Shown piece by piece: positions 45,847 to 56,103 of a stretch of DNA of 64,000 nucleotides (within the stretch, counting starts at the first letter, position 1; each line of letters opens with the position of its first letter). The notes under the pieces are model-generated. The model was not told the origin of the DNA. It saw nothing but the letters and a program-made list of their open reading frames with translations, and did not search any database. Source of the DNA: Alteromonas indica (GTDB lineage: Bacteria; Pseudomonadota; Gammaproteobacteria; Enterobacterales; Alteromonadaceae); assembly GCA_003056425.1 (NCBI GenBank), contig PYVY01000014.1, forward strand, positions 1 through 64,000. Reading direction: 5' to 3'. Made by a program: the position numbers and the translations under genes.

Positions 45847-46056
45847 TTATTTAGAACGGTTTGCCAAAGCTTCTAGTTTTGTATTCAAAGCATCCAGTTT
45901 ATTGATGATGGTATGCAATAGGACACTGAATAAAGACAGCGCCCCAAAGATAAGATAAGTGGCATACAGGCTTTTATCGTGGCCACTGGCAAATACCACA
46001 ACCACTAAAAGTATGAACAGGATATAGCCCATCCTGAAGAAATCGATTCTTGCCAT
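45847..46056 (-). CDS. Small two-helix membrane protein, candidate immunity protein
   Basis: 69 residues: a first membrane helix at about 10-25 (GYILFILLVVVVFASG), a second at about 31-52 (YATYLIFGALSLFSVLLHTI) and a short charged heptad-like tail (NKLDALNTKLEALANRS). It has a GGCAGGGA ribosome binding site. It lies just downstream of the double-glycine peptide gene on the same strand. Small membrane proteins in that position often give immunity to class II microcins; this is inferred from size, topology and position only. Confidence 0.6.
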   Translation of the reverse strand: MARIDFFRMGYILFILLVVVVFASGHDKSLYATYLIFGALSLFSVLLHTIINKLDALNTKLEALANRSK

Positions 46057-46100
46057 AGTCAGTCCCTGCCCTGAATCTCGATGCTATTACTTTTGAATGT

Positions 46101-46129
46101 AAAAAGATGCCGCTGGCTTATTTGCCAGC
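46101..46129 (-). terminator. Weak terminator-like hairpin after the peptide gene
   Basis: GCTGGC (46112-46117) and GCCAGC (46124-46129) form a 6-bp stem with a six-base loop. On the minus strand five Ts follow after a gap of six bases. It may reduce read-through into the small membrane protein gene. Confidence 0.4.
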
Positions 46130-46142
46130 CACAGGTGGCTTT

Positions 46143-46316
46143 TTAGGGATGGGCGTAATAGCCAATAGCCAGCATAGAACCGCCAACTGCGAGACCAAAC
46201 AAGGCGGTGGCAGGCCCACCTGCAAAACCGAGTCCGATGACGGCTAACCCACCACTGTCCCAATCCAACCGGCCCCCATTGACGTGGTTAACCTCTTCCT
46301 CTTTTAATTGCTGCAT
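46143..46316 (-). CDS. Predicted class II microcin-like peptide with double-glycine leader
   Basis: 57 residues. The start at 46316 is preferred because AGAGGA lies nine bases upstream; an in-frame ATG at 46337 would place that site inside the gene. Residues 1-15, MQQLKEEEVNHVNGG, match the double-glycine leader pattern and the length of the microcin V leader (MRTLTLNELDSVSGG). Predicted cleavage after Gly15 frees a 42-residue core that is very rich in Gly, Ala and Leu, starts RLDWDSGG, and has small-xxx-small spacing through a hydrophobic centre, ending GYYAHP. Such peptides are exported by peptidase-containing ABC transporters, none of which is in this window. It lies between mrp and dcd. 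Confidence 0.72.
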   Translation of the reverse strand: MQQLKEEEVNHVNGGRLDWDSGGLAVIGLGFAGGPATALFGLAVGGSMLAIGYYAHP

Positions 46317-46461
46317 ATAAAGTTTTCCTCTTTTCATGTGTTAATAGATGATTCCGGAACGTTATTAGTATTGCAGCTTGTAATAAGCGCGTCGCCGCCC
46401 TATCGGACAGTTTTGGCAAACTTTTTATCTTGGTAGACAGTCATGTTTAATACAGACCGGC

Positions 46462-47568
46462 CTATACCGGCTTGAAACTGATTGGGTCGCCTTTAATATG
46501 CCCTTCGGCTTTGGCCGCCGGAACACTTAATGCCAGATGCATAGACACTGCCCGGGCAATATCGCGATACGTAGCAGCCAGTTCGCTATCGGGCTGGGTT
46601 ACCACCAACGGTGTACCCGCATCGCCATGCTCGCGTATCCGGGTGTTAAGCGGCAACTGGCCCAGCAACGGCAAATGATGTCGCTCGGCTAACGCTTCCC
46701 CTCCGTGCTCAGCAAAAATCGGATCTTTATTACCGCACTGACTACACTGGTAGTAACTCATGTTTTCTATCAGGCCCAATACAGGCACATTAACCTTATT
46801 AAACATTGAGATACCTTTTTGCGCATCAGCCAGTGCCAAATCTTGTGGCGTGGTAACGATTACCGTGCCGCTCAGCGGTACCTGTTGCGCCATAGTTAAC
46901 TGGATATCGCCAGTACCAGGGGGCATATCTACAATCAAATAGTCCAGTACCGGCCACAGCGTTTCATCCAATATTTGCTTCAACGCGCGGCTGGCCATAG
47001 GCCCCCGCCATACGGCGGCATCTTCAGCTGGCACTAGATACCCGATAGAGTTTGCCACCAACCCCCAGGCCTGCGGAGGTTGCATGTGTTTTTCATCGCT
47101 ACTGGCAGGGCGCGCTTGCGGATTTCCCAGCATAATAGGAATCGAAGGCCCATAAATATCCGCATCCAATATCCCTACCCTGGCACCTTCCTGGAGTAAA
47201 GCATAGGCTAAATTAACCGCCGTGGTAGACTTGCCGACACCCCCTTTACCAGAGGCTATGGCGATAATATTTTTGATGTTATTCACCGGTGGATGGGTAG
47301 TTTGGGCACTCGGGATAGCCGTTTTTATGACGACCTCAATTTCCCTACAGCCAGCATCTGCCAGCGCTTGCTGTAAATATTCCTGTAACGCATCGAATTG
47401 CGACATCGCACAAAATGGCAATGTAACCGTTACGACGTTATCGCCGGCATGCAGCCAGGTGCCGGCAGTATCTTCAGGTACACTATAATAATGCGCCAAT
47501 GCCTGCTGTGTGGTTTCTCTCACAGAGCCGGGTTTGGTTGGCTTGTCATTTTTTTTCGTGAAAAACAT
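46462..47568 (-). CDS. mrp: Mrp/ApbC iron-sulfur cluster carrier ATPase
   Basis: A 368-residue P-loop ATPase that delivers [4Fe-4S] clusters. An N-terminal MIP18-like domain (about 15-90) precedes the deviant Walker A GKGGVGKSTT (about 110-119). ILDADIYGPSIP and the cluster-binding CxxC in YYQCSQCGNKDP are present. It is divergent from metG across 100 bases, the same arrangement as in E. coli. Confidence 0.95.
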   Translation of the reverse strand: MFFTKKNDKPTKPGSVRETTQQALAHYYSVPEDTAGTWLHAGDNVVTVTLPFCAMSQFDALQEYLQQALADAGCREIEVVIKTAIPSAQTTHPPVNNIKNIIAIASGKGGVGKSTTAVNLAYALLQEGARVGILDADIYGPSIPIMLGNPQARPASSDEKHMQPPQAWGLVANSIGYLVPAEDAAVWRGPMASRALKQILDETLWPVLDYLIVDMPPGTGDIQLTMAQQVPLSGTVIVTTPQDLALADAQKGISMFNKVNVPVLGLIENMSYYQCSQCGNKDPIFAEHGGEALAERHHLPLLGQLPLNTRIREHGDAGTPLVVTQPDSELAATYRDIARAVSMHLALSVPAAKAEGHIKGDPISFKPV

Positions 47569-47688
47569 CGTTTACCTTTGTTCTATGCTGTAGATGTAGG
47601 GTTTGGCGCAATTACGTAATGCAAAAACGGCCAATATCAGCTAGTATTTGCAGCCATTTTGTAACGCTTGAGAACAGTAAAAGTCATT

Positions 47689-49749
47689 ATGTCAGAACAC
47701 ACCACGTCTTCTGCTGCACCAGCAACTGCGGATAAGCGCCGCATTCTGGTGACCAGTGCTTTACCCTATGCTAACGGCTCGATTCACCTGGGCCATTTGC
47801 TGGAACATATCCAGACCGACATCTGGACCCGCTTTCAGCGCCTGCGTGGCCACGAATGCTACAGTGTTTGCGCCGACGATGCCCACGGTACCCCCGTGAT
47901 GTTAAAAGCACAGGAACAGGGTATTACCCCTGAAGAAATGGTAGCGAAGACTCGCGCAGAGCACCATCAGGACCTGCAAGACTTTTACGTAGATTATAAC
48001 AACTATTATGTGACTCACTCGCCTGAAAACAAGGCATTGTGCGAAGAGATTTATACCCGGCTGGATAACGCCGGGTATATTTCTAAACGTACCATTAATC
48101 AGTTGTACGACCCGCAAAAAGAAATGTTTTTGCCTGACCGCTTCGTGAAGGGTACCTGCCCTAGCTGTAATGCTGAAGATCAAAACGGCGACAGCTGTGA
48201 TGTATGCGGCGCAACTTATAGCCCCACTGAGGTTAAAAATCCGCGCAGTGTGGTATCAGGGGCTACGCCGGTCTTAAAAGAGTCAGAGCATTTTTTCTTT
48301 GATTTACCAAAATTTGAAGACATGCTCAAAGGCTGGATTCGCTCCGGAGCCATTCAAAATGAAATGGCGAACAAGCTGCAGGAATGGTTTGAAGAAGGCC
48401 TGCAGCAATGGGATATTAGCCGGGATGCGCCCTATTTTGGCTTTGAAATTCCGGGCGCGCCAAATAAGTTTTTCTATGTTTGGGTTGATGCTCCGGTAGG
48501 CTACATGGCCAGTTTTAAAAATTTCTGTGATCAGAACAGCCTGGAATTTGATGACTTCTGGAAAGCTGATTCTACCGCTGAGCTGTATCACTTTATTGGT
48601 AAAGATATCACCTATTTCCATTGTTTGTTCTGGCCAGCCATGCTGGAAGGGGCGGGTTATCGTAAGCCTACCGGGGTGAATATCCATGGTTTTGTTACGG
48701 TCAATGGTGCAAAAATGTCAAAATCCCGGGGCACGTTCATAAAAGGGCGTACCTATCTTGACCATTTAAACCCAGAATATTTACGTTATTACTTTGCCGC
48801 GAAACTGGGCGATAGCGTCACAGATATCGACCTTAACTTTCAGGATTTTGCCCACAAGGTTAATTCTGACTTAGTGGGCAAGGTGGTTAATATTGCCAGC
48901 CGGTGTGCCAGTTTTATCACCAAACGCTTTGATGGAAAATTATCAGACACCGTGCTTGATCAGGCCCTGTTAAATGAATTTCATCAGGCGGCGCAAAGTA
49001 TTGCACAGCTATATGAAAACCGTAAGTACCATCAGGCGGTGCGCGAAATTATGGCACTGGCGGGTAAGGCAAATCAGTTTATCGATACCAATGCACCCTG
49101 GGTTACCATAAAAGAAGAAAGTAAAGCCCAATTTACGCATGACGTATGTTCCATGGGTATCAATATGTTCCGCATTCTGGTGACCTACCTGAAACCGGTA
49201 TTACCGGTACTGGCAGATAAAACAGAACAATTCTTAAATGACACCCTAACCTGGCAAAGTACGCAAGAGGTGCTGACCGGGCATGCGATTAATAAGTTTA
49301 AACCGATGATGCAGCGCGTAGAGATGGAGAAAATAGACGCCATGGTAGATGCTTCTAAAGAACACCTCGAGCCAACAACTTCTGTTGATCCTGACAGCCC
49401 CCTGGCGAAAGACCCGGTAAGCGACACGATCAGTTTTGAAGAATTCGCCAAAGTGGATTTACGTATTGCACGTATTGCTAATGCAGAGCATGTGGAAGGC
49501 GCAGATAAATTGTTGCGACTGGAACTGGACCTGGGCGGTGATACCCGGCAAGTGTTTGCTGGTATTAAATCCGCCTATTCACCCGAAAGCCTGATTGGCA
49601 AACATACGGTAATGGTGGCGAACCTGGCCCCGCGTAAAATGCGCTTTGGTTTATCCGAAGGCATGGTGTTAGCGGCCGGCCCTGGTGGCAAAGATCTGTA
49701 TATTATGGAACCGCACGAAGGCGCCAAGCCGGGTATGCGGGTAAAATAA
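47689..49749 (+). CDS. metG: Methionyl-tRNA synthetase
   Basis: 686 residues from the ATG at 47689; an in-frame TTG seven codons upstream is less likely. The class I motif HLGH is in [14 protein letters not shown] and KMSKS in [10 protein letters not shown]. Zinc Cys pairs occur in [17 protein letters not shown]. The C-terminal EMAPII-like tRNA-binding domain begins at about [20 protein letters not shown], so the protein is expected to be a dimer. It is followed by a bidirectional terminator. Confidence 0.97.
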   Translation: MSEHTTSSAAPATADKRRILVTSALPYANGSIHLGHLLEHIQTDIWTRFQRLRGHECYSVCADDAHGTPVMLKAQEQGITPEEMVAKTRAEHHQDLQDFYVDYNNYYVTHSPENKALCEEIYTRLDNAGYISKRTINQLYDPQKEMFLPDRFVKGTCPSCNAEDQNGDSCDVCGATYSPTEVKNPRSVVSGATPVLKESEHFFFDLPKFEDMLKGWIRSGAIQNEMANKLQEWFEEGLQQWDISRDAPYFGFEIPGAPNKFFYVWVDAPVGYMASFKNFCDQNSLEFDDFWKADSTAELYHFIGKDITYFHCLFWPAMLEGAGYRKPTGVNIHGFVTVNGAKMSKSRGTFIKGRTYLDHLNPEYLRYYFAAKLGDSVTDIDLNFQDFAHKVNSDLVGKVVNIASRCASFITKRFDGKLSDTVLDQALLNEFHQAAQSIAQLYENRKYHQAVREIMALAGKANQFIDTNAPWVTIKEESKAQFTHDVCSMGINMFRILVTYLKPVLPVLADKTEQFLNDTLTWQSTQEVLTGHAINKFKPMMQRVEMEKIDAMVDASKEHLEPTTSVDPDSPLAKDPVSDTISFEEFAKVDLRIARIANAEHVEGADKLLRLELDLGGDTRQVFAGIKSAYSPESLIGKHTVMVANLAPRKMRFGLSEGMVLAAGPGGKDLYIMEPHEGAKPGMRVK

Positions 49750-49763
49750 CACTCGTTAGTGAT

Positions 49764-49793
49764 AAAAAAAGCAGCCTGTTGGCTGCTTTTTTT
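49764..49793. terminator. Bidirectional terminator between metG and the methyltransferase gene
   Basis: AGCAGCC-TGTT-GGCTGCT (49770-49787) is flanked by seven As on one side and seven Ts on the other, so it can stop transcription from both convergent genes. It overlaps the stop codon of the minus-strand gene. Confidence 0.88.
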
Positions 49794-50553
49794 ATGTATG
49801 GCGATTTGCCGCCGAGTCGTCATGCGGAAACCGCATACTTGCCCCCACCGGCGAAAATTGCGGTTTGAGTTTCCATTTAGGCCGAATAGTGGTCATCGGC
49901 CACACGCGTTTACGGGCTAAAATAACATATACCGAGGAACACCAGGGAAGATAACGGCTTAACCGGTTATGCCACTGGCTGGGCAAGGGGCGCCGCTGAT
50001 TGAAAAACAGCATTGAAAAAAGCACATTGCGCTGTTCGATAATTTCAAAGCCTAACAAGCCAAGCCAGTCTTTCACCCTGGGAGCAGAGAAGCAACGGGC
50101 ATCGTGTAACATATTCCCGCGTTTTATCGGCAAGTATTTTCCTAGCCCTGTAAGGCTATAGGGATTAAACCCACTGATGATTACATAACCGCTTTGCGTG
50201 ATACAGCGGTCGACCTCTCGCAGTATCTGGTGCGGATCCTGGGCAAAATCAAGCTCATTAGCCAGCAAAAAACCATCTATGCTGTTTTCCACATAAGGCA
50301 GTTCTTTGGCTTGCGCCACTACGCTACAAAATGGGCTAAGTGTCGGTGTTTGACTAATATGATGCGACACCGCACACCGTGATAGCGAAATCTGACTACT
50401 TAAACTACCCAGTTTTACCATGTGGTAACCAAAAATACGCTGGCTCAACTCGTCACTCACCGATTCCACGGCGAGTCTGATGGCATCGCCGCCAGGAAAT
50501 GCTGACCAGTCGGTTGGATAACGAGGCACTTTTTTACGCTGTGCCGATCTCAT
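49792..50553 (-). CDS. Class I SAM-dependent methyltransferase-like protein, YafS type
   Basis: A 253-residue protein. The middle contains a methyltransferase_11-like core (LPYVENSIDGFLLANELDFA, LREVDRCITQSGYVIISGF), but the usual glycine-rich SAM loop at the start of the domain is not evident; the corresponding part reads LGSLSSQISLSRC. It is divergent from gloB, as E. coli yafS is, and its C-terminal 60 residues are basic. Substrate unknown. The degenerate SAM site makes activity uncertain. Confidence 0.8.
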   Translation of the reverse strand: MRSAQRKKVPRYPTDWSAFPGGDAIRLAVESVSDELSQRIFGYHMVKLGSLSSQISLSRCAVSHHISQTPTLSPFCSVVAQAKELPYVENSIDGFLLANELDFAQDPHQILREVDRCITQSGYVIISGFNPYSLTGLGKYLPIKRGNMLHDARCFSAPRVKDWLGLLGFEIIEQRNVLFSMLFFNQRRPLPSQWHNRLSRYLPWCSSVYVILARKRVWPMTTIRPKWKLKPQFSPVGASMRFPHDDSAANRHT

Positions 50554-50640
50554 TGTTTACACATCTGATCTATCTGGTTGCAGTAGGCCTATGAAGTTCC
50601 TATAGTATCCTAAATATTCCATTTCTCAAGCAGGTACGCC

Positions 50641-51438
50641 ATGTCCCACGCGAAAGACGCCCTGCCCGCAGGCATTAACATTTCTCCTATTCGCGCATTT
50701 ACCGATAACTATATCTGGTGTTTGCATAACGAGCGCGACGCGGTGATTGTTGATCCGGGTGACGCTGACCCAGTGTTGGCGTTTATAAAAGCACGACAGT
50801 TAAATCTGGCGGCAATCTTAATTACGCACCATCACCATGATCACACCGGCGGTATCGCCAAGCTGGTATCAATTAAGCCAGATGTACCGGTTATTGGTCC
50901 CCGCGGTGGCCATATTCGTGGTATTACCCGTTCAGTCAGTGAGGGCGATAGCTTTAGCCTGCCATGTTTTGACCTGACCTTCTCAGTCAGTGAAGTGCCC
51001 GGCCATACACTGGATCATATCGCTTTTAACGGAAATGGCCTGTTGTTTTGTGGCGATACGCTATTTAATGCTGGTTGTGGCAGACTGTTTGAAGGAACGC
51101 CTGACCAAATGCTGCATTCGTTGAACAAACTGGCACATTTACCTGATCATACGCAGGTTTATTGCGCCCACGAATATACGGCTGCCAACCTGGCATTTGC
51201 ACAGGCTGTAGAGCCTTCCAATAGCGCGGTGGCAGACTACCTCCAAGAGGTGGAAGCGTTACGTCAACAAGACCAACCCAGTGTGCCAACTTCTTTGGCT
51301 AAACAACGCGCAATTAATCCTTTCCTGCGCTGCAATACGCCAGAAGTACAGCAGGCTGCACAACATAGAAGTAATGAACCACTAACTGATGAGGTCAGTG
51401 TTTTTGCTACCATTAGGCAATGGAAAGATGAGTTTTGA
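50641..51438 (+). CDS. gloB: Hydroxyacylglutathione hydrolase (glyoxalase II)
   Basis: A 265-residue metallo-beta-lactamase-fold enzyme that hydrolyses S-D-lactoylglutathione in methylglyoxal detoxification. THHHHDHTGG gives the binuclear metal site, with further ligands in VPGHTLDHIAF, FCGDTLF and YCAHEYT. Length matches the bacterial family (about 251-265). Confidence 0.95.
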   Translation: MSHAKDALPAGINISPIRAFTDNYIWCLHNERDAVIVDPGDADPVLAFIKARQLNLAAILITHHHHDHTGGIAKLVSIKPDVPVIGPRGGHIRGITRSVSEGDSFSLPCFDLTFSVSEVPGHTLDHIAFNGNGLLFCGDTLFNAGCGRLFEGTPDQMLHSLNKLAHLPDHTQVYCAHEYTAANLAFAQAVEPSNSAVADYLQEVEALRQQDQPSVPTSLAKQRAINPFLRCNTPEVQQAAQHRSNEPLTDEVSVFATIRQWKDEF

Positions 51439-51522
51439 TGCATTTTGTCAGCGTACGCATTACAATGCGCCGTGTCCTTTTTTCTATATAAGTTATTGTT
51501 AATAACACGAGGTTCGGTTTTT

Positions 51523-53202
51523 ATGCGTCGACAGTGGTTTGTTCTTTCCTCCATTGCCCTGGCCTTAGCGCTTAGCGGGTGTCAGTCTACTGAGCCTCAA
51601 ACCCAGTCAGAAATTACAGAACCGAATACTACCGACGATCGGGATGGTTGCGAGGTAGGTAACACTCCTATTGATAGCGAGCAAGACTGCGATATTGCCA
51701 AAGATGGCGTAATTGATGTGGTGCATCCTAAAGAAGATATAGCGGTAAAGCTGGAGCCGAAAAAATCAAAGCGGGAAGTCTCTGAGGCGCCGATTGTGAT
51801 CACGAATGTGTGGGATCGTATCGCCAACCAGTCGCAGTTTGCTATTCCCGATGATAAACGGCTACTGGTACAACGCAACTGGTATCTAAAGCACCCGGAA
51901 TACATGGCCAGGGTAGTAAAACGCGCCGACCCGTTTTTGTATTATATTACCGAACAAATCGAAGCGCGGAAAATGCCATTAGAGTTAGCGTTACTGCCCA
52001 TTGTAGAAAGCGCATTTGACCCATTTGCCTATTCCCATGGTCGGGCCGCTGGCATGTGGCAGTTTATACCGGGTACCGCGAAACGCTTCGGTATCCGCCA
52101 GTCATGGTGGTATGACGGGCGCCGGGACGTCATTGCGTCTACCGCCGGCGCACTGGATTATCTGAACTACCTTAACAAGTATTTCGACGGTAACTGGTTA
52201 CATGCGCTGGCCGCTTATAATAGTGGCGAAGGTCGGGTCTCGCGGGCCATTAAGCGCAATAAAAAATTGGGTAAGCCTACTGATTTCTGGTCGTTAGATT
52301 TACCCCGGGAAACCCGCGCATACGTTCCCAAACTGCTGGCCCTGGCAGATATACTGCGCAACCGTGAAGCGTATGACTTTGCGTGGCCAGAAATTGAAAA
52401 CGTACCAGTAATTGAAGTAGTTGAGATAGGCTCACAGGTTGATTTGGCATTTGCCGCAGATTTGGCCCAAATGGAGCTGGAAGCCTTACAGGCGCTAAAC
52501 CCGGGGTTTAACCGTTGGGCGACTGACCCGGACGGCCCCCATCACTTGGTATTGCCGGTAGATAAAGCCCAGGGCTTTACCACCGAGTTAGCAAAAATTG
52601 ATCGTCAGGAGCGGCTTAACTGGGTACGCCACCGCGTAAAGCGTGGCGACAGTTTGTTACGCCTGGCCGGCAAATATCATACTACTGCTGCCATAATCAA
52701 ACAGGTTAATGACCTGGATTCGGACGTTATTCGTATTGGGCAAGCCATTATGGTACCGGTAGCGTTGAAAGAGCTTAACGCTTATGCGCTGTCTCAGGAC
52801 CAACGTCTGGCTTCGCTACAAAACATTGAGCGCGCCGATCATAAACTGGTCCATAAAGTGGTGTCTGGTGATACATTTTGGGACATTAGTCGCAAATATG
52901 ATATCTCTAGCGCAGAGTTAGCCAAGTGGAACGGTATGGCGCCTAACGATACGCTCCAGCCGGGTCAGGAGCTAGTGATCTGGACCAATCAGGTTAGTCA
53001 GGACCAACGCAACGACGCCATTATTAAATCGCTCACCTACACCGTGCGCAACGGCGACTCGCTTTCACGCATTGCCAGTAAATTTAATGTGCGAATCAAC
53101 GATATAAAAAAATGGAACGACTTGCAGTCCCATCGCTATTTGCAACCGGGCCAAAAATTAAAACTGTTCGTCGATGTTACCAGGCTCAAAAACATAGGAT
53201 AA
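51523..53202 (+). CDS. mltD: Membrane-bound lytic murein transglycosylase D with three LysM domains
   Basis: About 559 residues. The start at 51523 is chosen because a lipoprotein signal follows directly (MRRQWF...LALSGC); an ATG 78 bases upstream gives an unlikely extension and lacks a ribosome binding site. The SLT domain spans about 115-260 with catalytic Glu in LPIVESAFDPFAYS and AAYNSGEGRVSRA. Three LysM modules follow (VKRGDSLLRLAGKYHT, VVSGDTFWDISRKYDI, VRNGDSLSRIASKFNV) for peptidoglycan binding. An acidic linker lies after the lipid anchor. gloB-mltD adjacency is common in gammaproteobacteria. Confidence 0.94.
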   Translation: MRRQWFVLSSIALALALSGCQSTEPQTQSEITEPNTTDDRDGCEVGNTPIDSEQDCDIAKDGVIDVVHPKEDIAVKLEPKKSKREVSEAPIVITNVWDRIANQSQFAIPDDKRLLVQRNWYLKHPEYMARVVKRADPFLYYITEQIEARKMPLELALLPIVESAFDPFAYSHGRAAGMWQFIPGTAKRFGIRQSWWYDGRRDVIASTAGALDYLNYLNKYFDGNWLHALAAYNSGEGRVSRAIKRNKKLGKPTDFWSLDLPRETRAYVPKLLALADILRNREAYDFAWPEIENVPVIEVVEIGSQVDLAFAADLAQMELEALQALNPGFNRWATDPDGPHHLVLPVDKAQGFTTELAKIDRQERLNWVRHRVKRGDSLLRLAGKYHTTAAIIKQVNDLDSDVIRIGQAIMVPVALKELNAYALSQDQRLASLQNIERADHKLVHKVVSGDTFWDISRKYDISSAELAKWNGMAPNDTLQPGQELVIWTNQVSQDQRNDAIIKSLTYTVRNGDSLSRIASKFNVRINDIKKWNDLQSHRYLQPGQKLKLFVDVTRLKNIG

Positions 53203-53211
53203 CCCATTATC

Positions 53212-54270
53212 ATGTTCACTATTAACCGGGACAAACTTCGACAAAGTCATGAAACGCCCTGGTTAATACTGGATATTATTATGCTGGCCCTATTGTTAGT
53301 TAACCTGGGCTGGCTTATTTTTGACGCCTTATATGCCACCAGCGCACTACAACGTTTATTGGCCGAACACGTACCCAGCTTGTACCGCCGCTATCAGCCC
53401 GTTCACGCCAACTTTCTATTCATAGACCTGGCCTTTATTGCGGTATTTTTTACTGAATTCTGTGTGCGCTGGGCAGTGTCGGTAAAGCACAAGGAACATT
53501 TGCGTTGGTATTTTTTCCCGGTATTACACTGGTATGATCTGATCGGACTTATTCCCTTACCCGCAACCCGGCTATTCCGCTTTTTACGGGTCTTTTCTAT
53601 TTTGCACCGGCTGCATAAAAAGCAAATTATTGATTTAAATCACACTCGTTTCTATCGATTTTTTGCGTTTTATTATGATGTCGCGATGGAAGAGCTTAGC
53701 GATCGCATTGTTATAAAAGTACTAAGCGATGTGCAAAAAGATATCCGTCAAGGCTCGCCGCTGGTAAATAAAATCAGCCAGCAAGTACTTACCCCCCGCC
53801 AACCGGTGTTAAGCCGCTGGTTGGCGGGCGTAATGCAGCATATGGGACAAAACTTAGCCGATGAAAGCCGCGGCTCCGTGATTCGCGACCATGTTCGCCA
53901 GAGCGTCAATCAAGCCATTAAAAATAACCCGCAGATGGCAAACCTACAGTATTTGCCCGTTGTGGGCCGAACCATTGAAAGCACGCTTGAGCAAACCGTC
54001 ACCGATATCGTGACCTCATCGCTGGTTCACCTCTTAAGTGATATTGACGATAGCCGGATAAACCGCTTTATAGAAACCAATATAAAGGGGTATGCTGTAG
54101 CAGACGATAAGCTGGACCAAGAAGTGCTGCAGGTAATAGACGAATGTGTTGAGCTGGTTAAAGCTCATGTGGCACAGCAGCGTTGGAAATCTCAGCTTAG
54201 CACCGGCCGGGGGCGATCGCCCTTACCGGATGTAACCCAACATGTGGTAGACCCGGAAAAACGCGGATGA
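53212..54270 (+). CDS. Membrane protein resembling an ion-channel voltage-sensor domain, without pore
   Basis: 352 residues. Four N-terminal helices: S1-like about 17-38, S2-like about 68-88 with acidic FFTEFCVRW, S3-like about 100-116 with WYDLIGLIPL, and S4-like 120-137 with Arg at 120, 123, 126 and 133 and Lys at 136-137 (RLFRFLRVFSILHRLHKK). This is the layout of voltage-sensor domains, but no selectivity filter or S5-S6 pair follows. Residues 140-350 are soluble, helical and partly basic. It starts nine bases after mltD and overlaps the next gene by four. Function unknown. Confidence 0.75.
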   Translation: MFTINRDKLRQSHETPWLILDIIMLALLLVNLGWLIFDALYATSALQRLLAEHVPSLYRRYQPVHANFLFIDLAFIAVFFTEFCVRWAVSVKHKEHLRWYFFPVLHWYDLIGLIPLPATRLFRFLRVFSILHRLHKKQIIDLNHTRFYRFFAFYYDVAMEELSDRIVIKVLSDVQKDIRQGSPLVNKISQQVLTPRQPVLSRWLAGVMQHMGQNLADESRGSVIRDHVRQSVNQAIKNNPQMANLQYLPVVGRTIESTLEQTVTDIVTSSLVHLLSDIDDSRINRFIETNIKGYAVADDKLDQEVLQVIDECVELVKAHVAQQRWKSQLSTGRGRSPLPDVTQHVVDPEKRG

Positions 54271-54752
54271 GTGTATCTTTAGAATTAAAAATCCCCCCAG
54301 CAGCCCTGTTTATTGCCGCCGTATGCGCAGTGGTATTGATTGCCCAGTGGCCTATTGGCAAGGTGCCGGCACTATTACAACTGGTGGGTTTGTTGATCAT
54401 CGGGGCGGGCGTACTGATTATTTTGTCTGCGGTGGTGCAGTTTCGCCGTCATAAAACGACGTTGGATCCCCGTACGCCGGATAATGCTTCGGCGCTACTG
54501 ACCAGCGGCATTTTCGCCATTAGCCGCAACCCTATTTATCTGGCATTTGTATTGCTGCTGTTTGGTCTGGCACTGGCGTCCAACAGTTGGCTGGCGCTAC
54601 TGATTGCGCCAGCCTTTGGTGGTTTTTTGCAGGTCTATCAAATTAAACCGGAGGAACGCCAGCTAGCGCGCAGCTTTGGTGCCAGCTATAACGCTTATTG
54701 TCAGCGCACCCGGCGCTGGCTGGGTAGAAGCTCTACTGACGCCGCCAAATAG
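54267..54752 (+). CDS. Isoprenylcysteine/phospholipid methyltransferase family membrane protein
   Basis: A 161-residue protein with four to five helices and the conserved ICMT/PEMT motif [17 protein letters not shown] followed by [20 protein letters not shown], whose Glu-Glu and Tyr residues belong to the SAM-binding region. It starts in ATGA overlap with the voltage-sensor-like gene, and its 3' end overlaps the convergent cysS gene by 20 bases. The bacterial substrate is unknown. Confidence 0.8.
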   Translation: MSVSLELKIPPAALFIAAVCAVVLIAQWPIGKVPALLQLVGLLIIGAGVLIILSAVVQFRRHKTTLDPRTPDNASALLTSGIFAISRNPIYLAFVLLLFGLALASNSWLALLIAPAFGGFLQVYQIKPEERQLARSFGASYNAYCQRTRRWLGRSSTDAAK

Positions 54753-56103
54753 TTCCTTGCGGGCCGTCTTCTAATACTATCCCCATGGCAGTCAGCGCGT
54801 CACGGGCGGCATCGGCAGCGGCCCAGTCTTTGTTTGCACGGGCATCATTACGTTGTTTTATTAACGCTTCTATCGCGGCTGCGTCATCATCGTCGCCTTG
54901 TAAAAAACGGTCAGGAGAAGACTGCAACAAGCCTACAATGCCTGCCAGCCCTTTCAACACACCCGCCAAACGGCCTGCTTCCGCAGGATCATCACACTTG
55001 TTTAAATCACGAGCGATATCGAACAACACCGAAAAGGCTTCGGGCACATTCAAATCATCATTCATGGCTTCTTCAAAGCGTGTCAGATAGCCGCCGTGTG
55101 ACAACGCTACCTGCGTATCAATGGTGACCCCTCGTAACGCTGTATACAGCCTCTCCAACCCGGCCCTGGCCTGGCTAATGTTGTCTTGGGAATAACTCAA
55201 CTGGCTACGATAATGGGCTGACATCAGAAAGAACCGTAAGGTTTCAGCATCGTGTTGTTCCAGTACATCGCGCAGGGTAAAGAAATTGCCCAGCGACTTA
55301 GACATTTTTTCGTTATCTACCTGGACCATCCCGGTATGCATCCAGGTGTTTACATAAGGCGTATTGTAAGCACAGCATGACTGGGCCACTTCGTTTTCGT
55401 GGTGCGGGAAGGTTAAGTCAGAGCCCCCGCCGTGAATGTCAAAATGGGCGCCAAGGTGTTTGTAGTTCATGGCCGAACATTCAATATGCCAGCCGGGACG
55501 GCCATTGCCCCAGGGTGAGGCCCAGAACGGTTCATCCGGCTTAGCGGTCTTCCACAGAACAAAGTCCATTGGATCGTCTTTACCTGCGGCAACATCGACC
55601 CGCGCCCCGGCATTAAGCTGTTCCAGATTCTGTTTGCTTAGCTGACCGTAATCTGCGTACTTGCTCACATCAAACAACACATCGCCACTGGATGCCTGGT
55701 AAGCAAACCCTTTGTCCATAAGGCGTGTGATAATATCGATAATCTCGCTGATATGGCCGGTAACCCGAGGCTCGACATCCGGCAGCAACAAATTTATGGC
55801 AGCGAAATCTTCATGCATCATACCAATGGTACGTTCAGTGAGTTGCTCCACGGTTTCATTGTTTTCAATGGCGCGAGCGATAATTTTGTCGTCAATATCG
55901 GTGATATTGCGCACATAATTAACCTCGTAGCCCAAATGACGCAAGTAACGCACCAGGACATCAAACGCTAAGTAAGTGCGGGCATGCCCCATATGACTCA
56001 GGTCATACACGGTAATTCCACACACATACAAGCCCACCTTACCTTCTTCGAGCGGTTTAAAGCGCGCTTTTTCACGGGTGAGGGTATTGTAAAGGTGCAG
56101 CAT
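54733..56103 (-). CDS. cysS: Cysteinyl-tRNA synthetase
   Basis: 456 residues from the ATG at 56103 (MLHLYNTL), preceded by AGGA; an ATG 11 codons upstream is less likely because the family starts at this point. Zinc ligand and HIGH-like motifs are in [28 protein letters not shown] and HHENEVAQS, and KMSKS is in [11 protein letters not shown]. It is divergent from ppiB. Confidence 0.97.
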   Translation of the reverse strand: MLHLYNTLTREKARFKPLEEGKVGLYVCGITVYDLSHMGHARTYLAFDVLVRYLRHLGYEVNYVRNITDIDDKIIARAIENNETVEQLTERTIGMMHEDFAAINLLLPDVEPRVTGHISEIIDIITRLMDKGFAYQASSGDVLFDVSKYADYGQLSKQNLEQLNAGARVDVAAGKDDPMDFVLWKTAKPDEPFWASPWGNGRPGWHIECSAMNYKHLGAHFDIHGGGSDLTFPHHENEVAQSCCAYNTPYVNTWMHTGMVQVDNEKMSKSLGNFFTLRDVLEQHDAETLRFFLMSAHYRSQLSYSQDNISQARAGLERLYTALRGVTIDTQVALSHGGYLTRFEEAMNDDLNVPEAFSVLFDIARDLNKCDDPAEAGRLAGVLKGLAGIVGLLQSSPDRFLQGDDDDAAAIEALIKQRNDARANKDWAAADAARDALTAMGIVLEDGPQGTIWRRQ

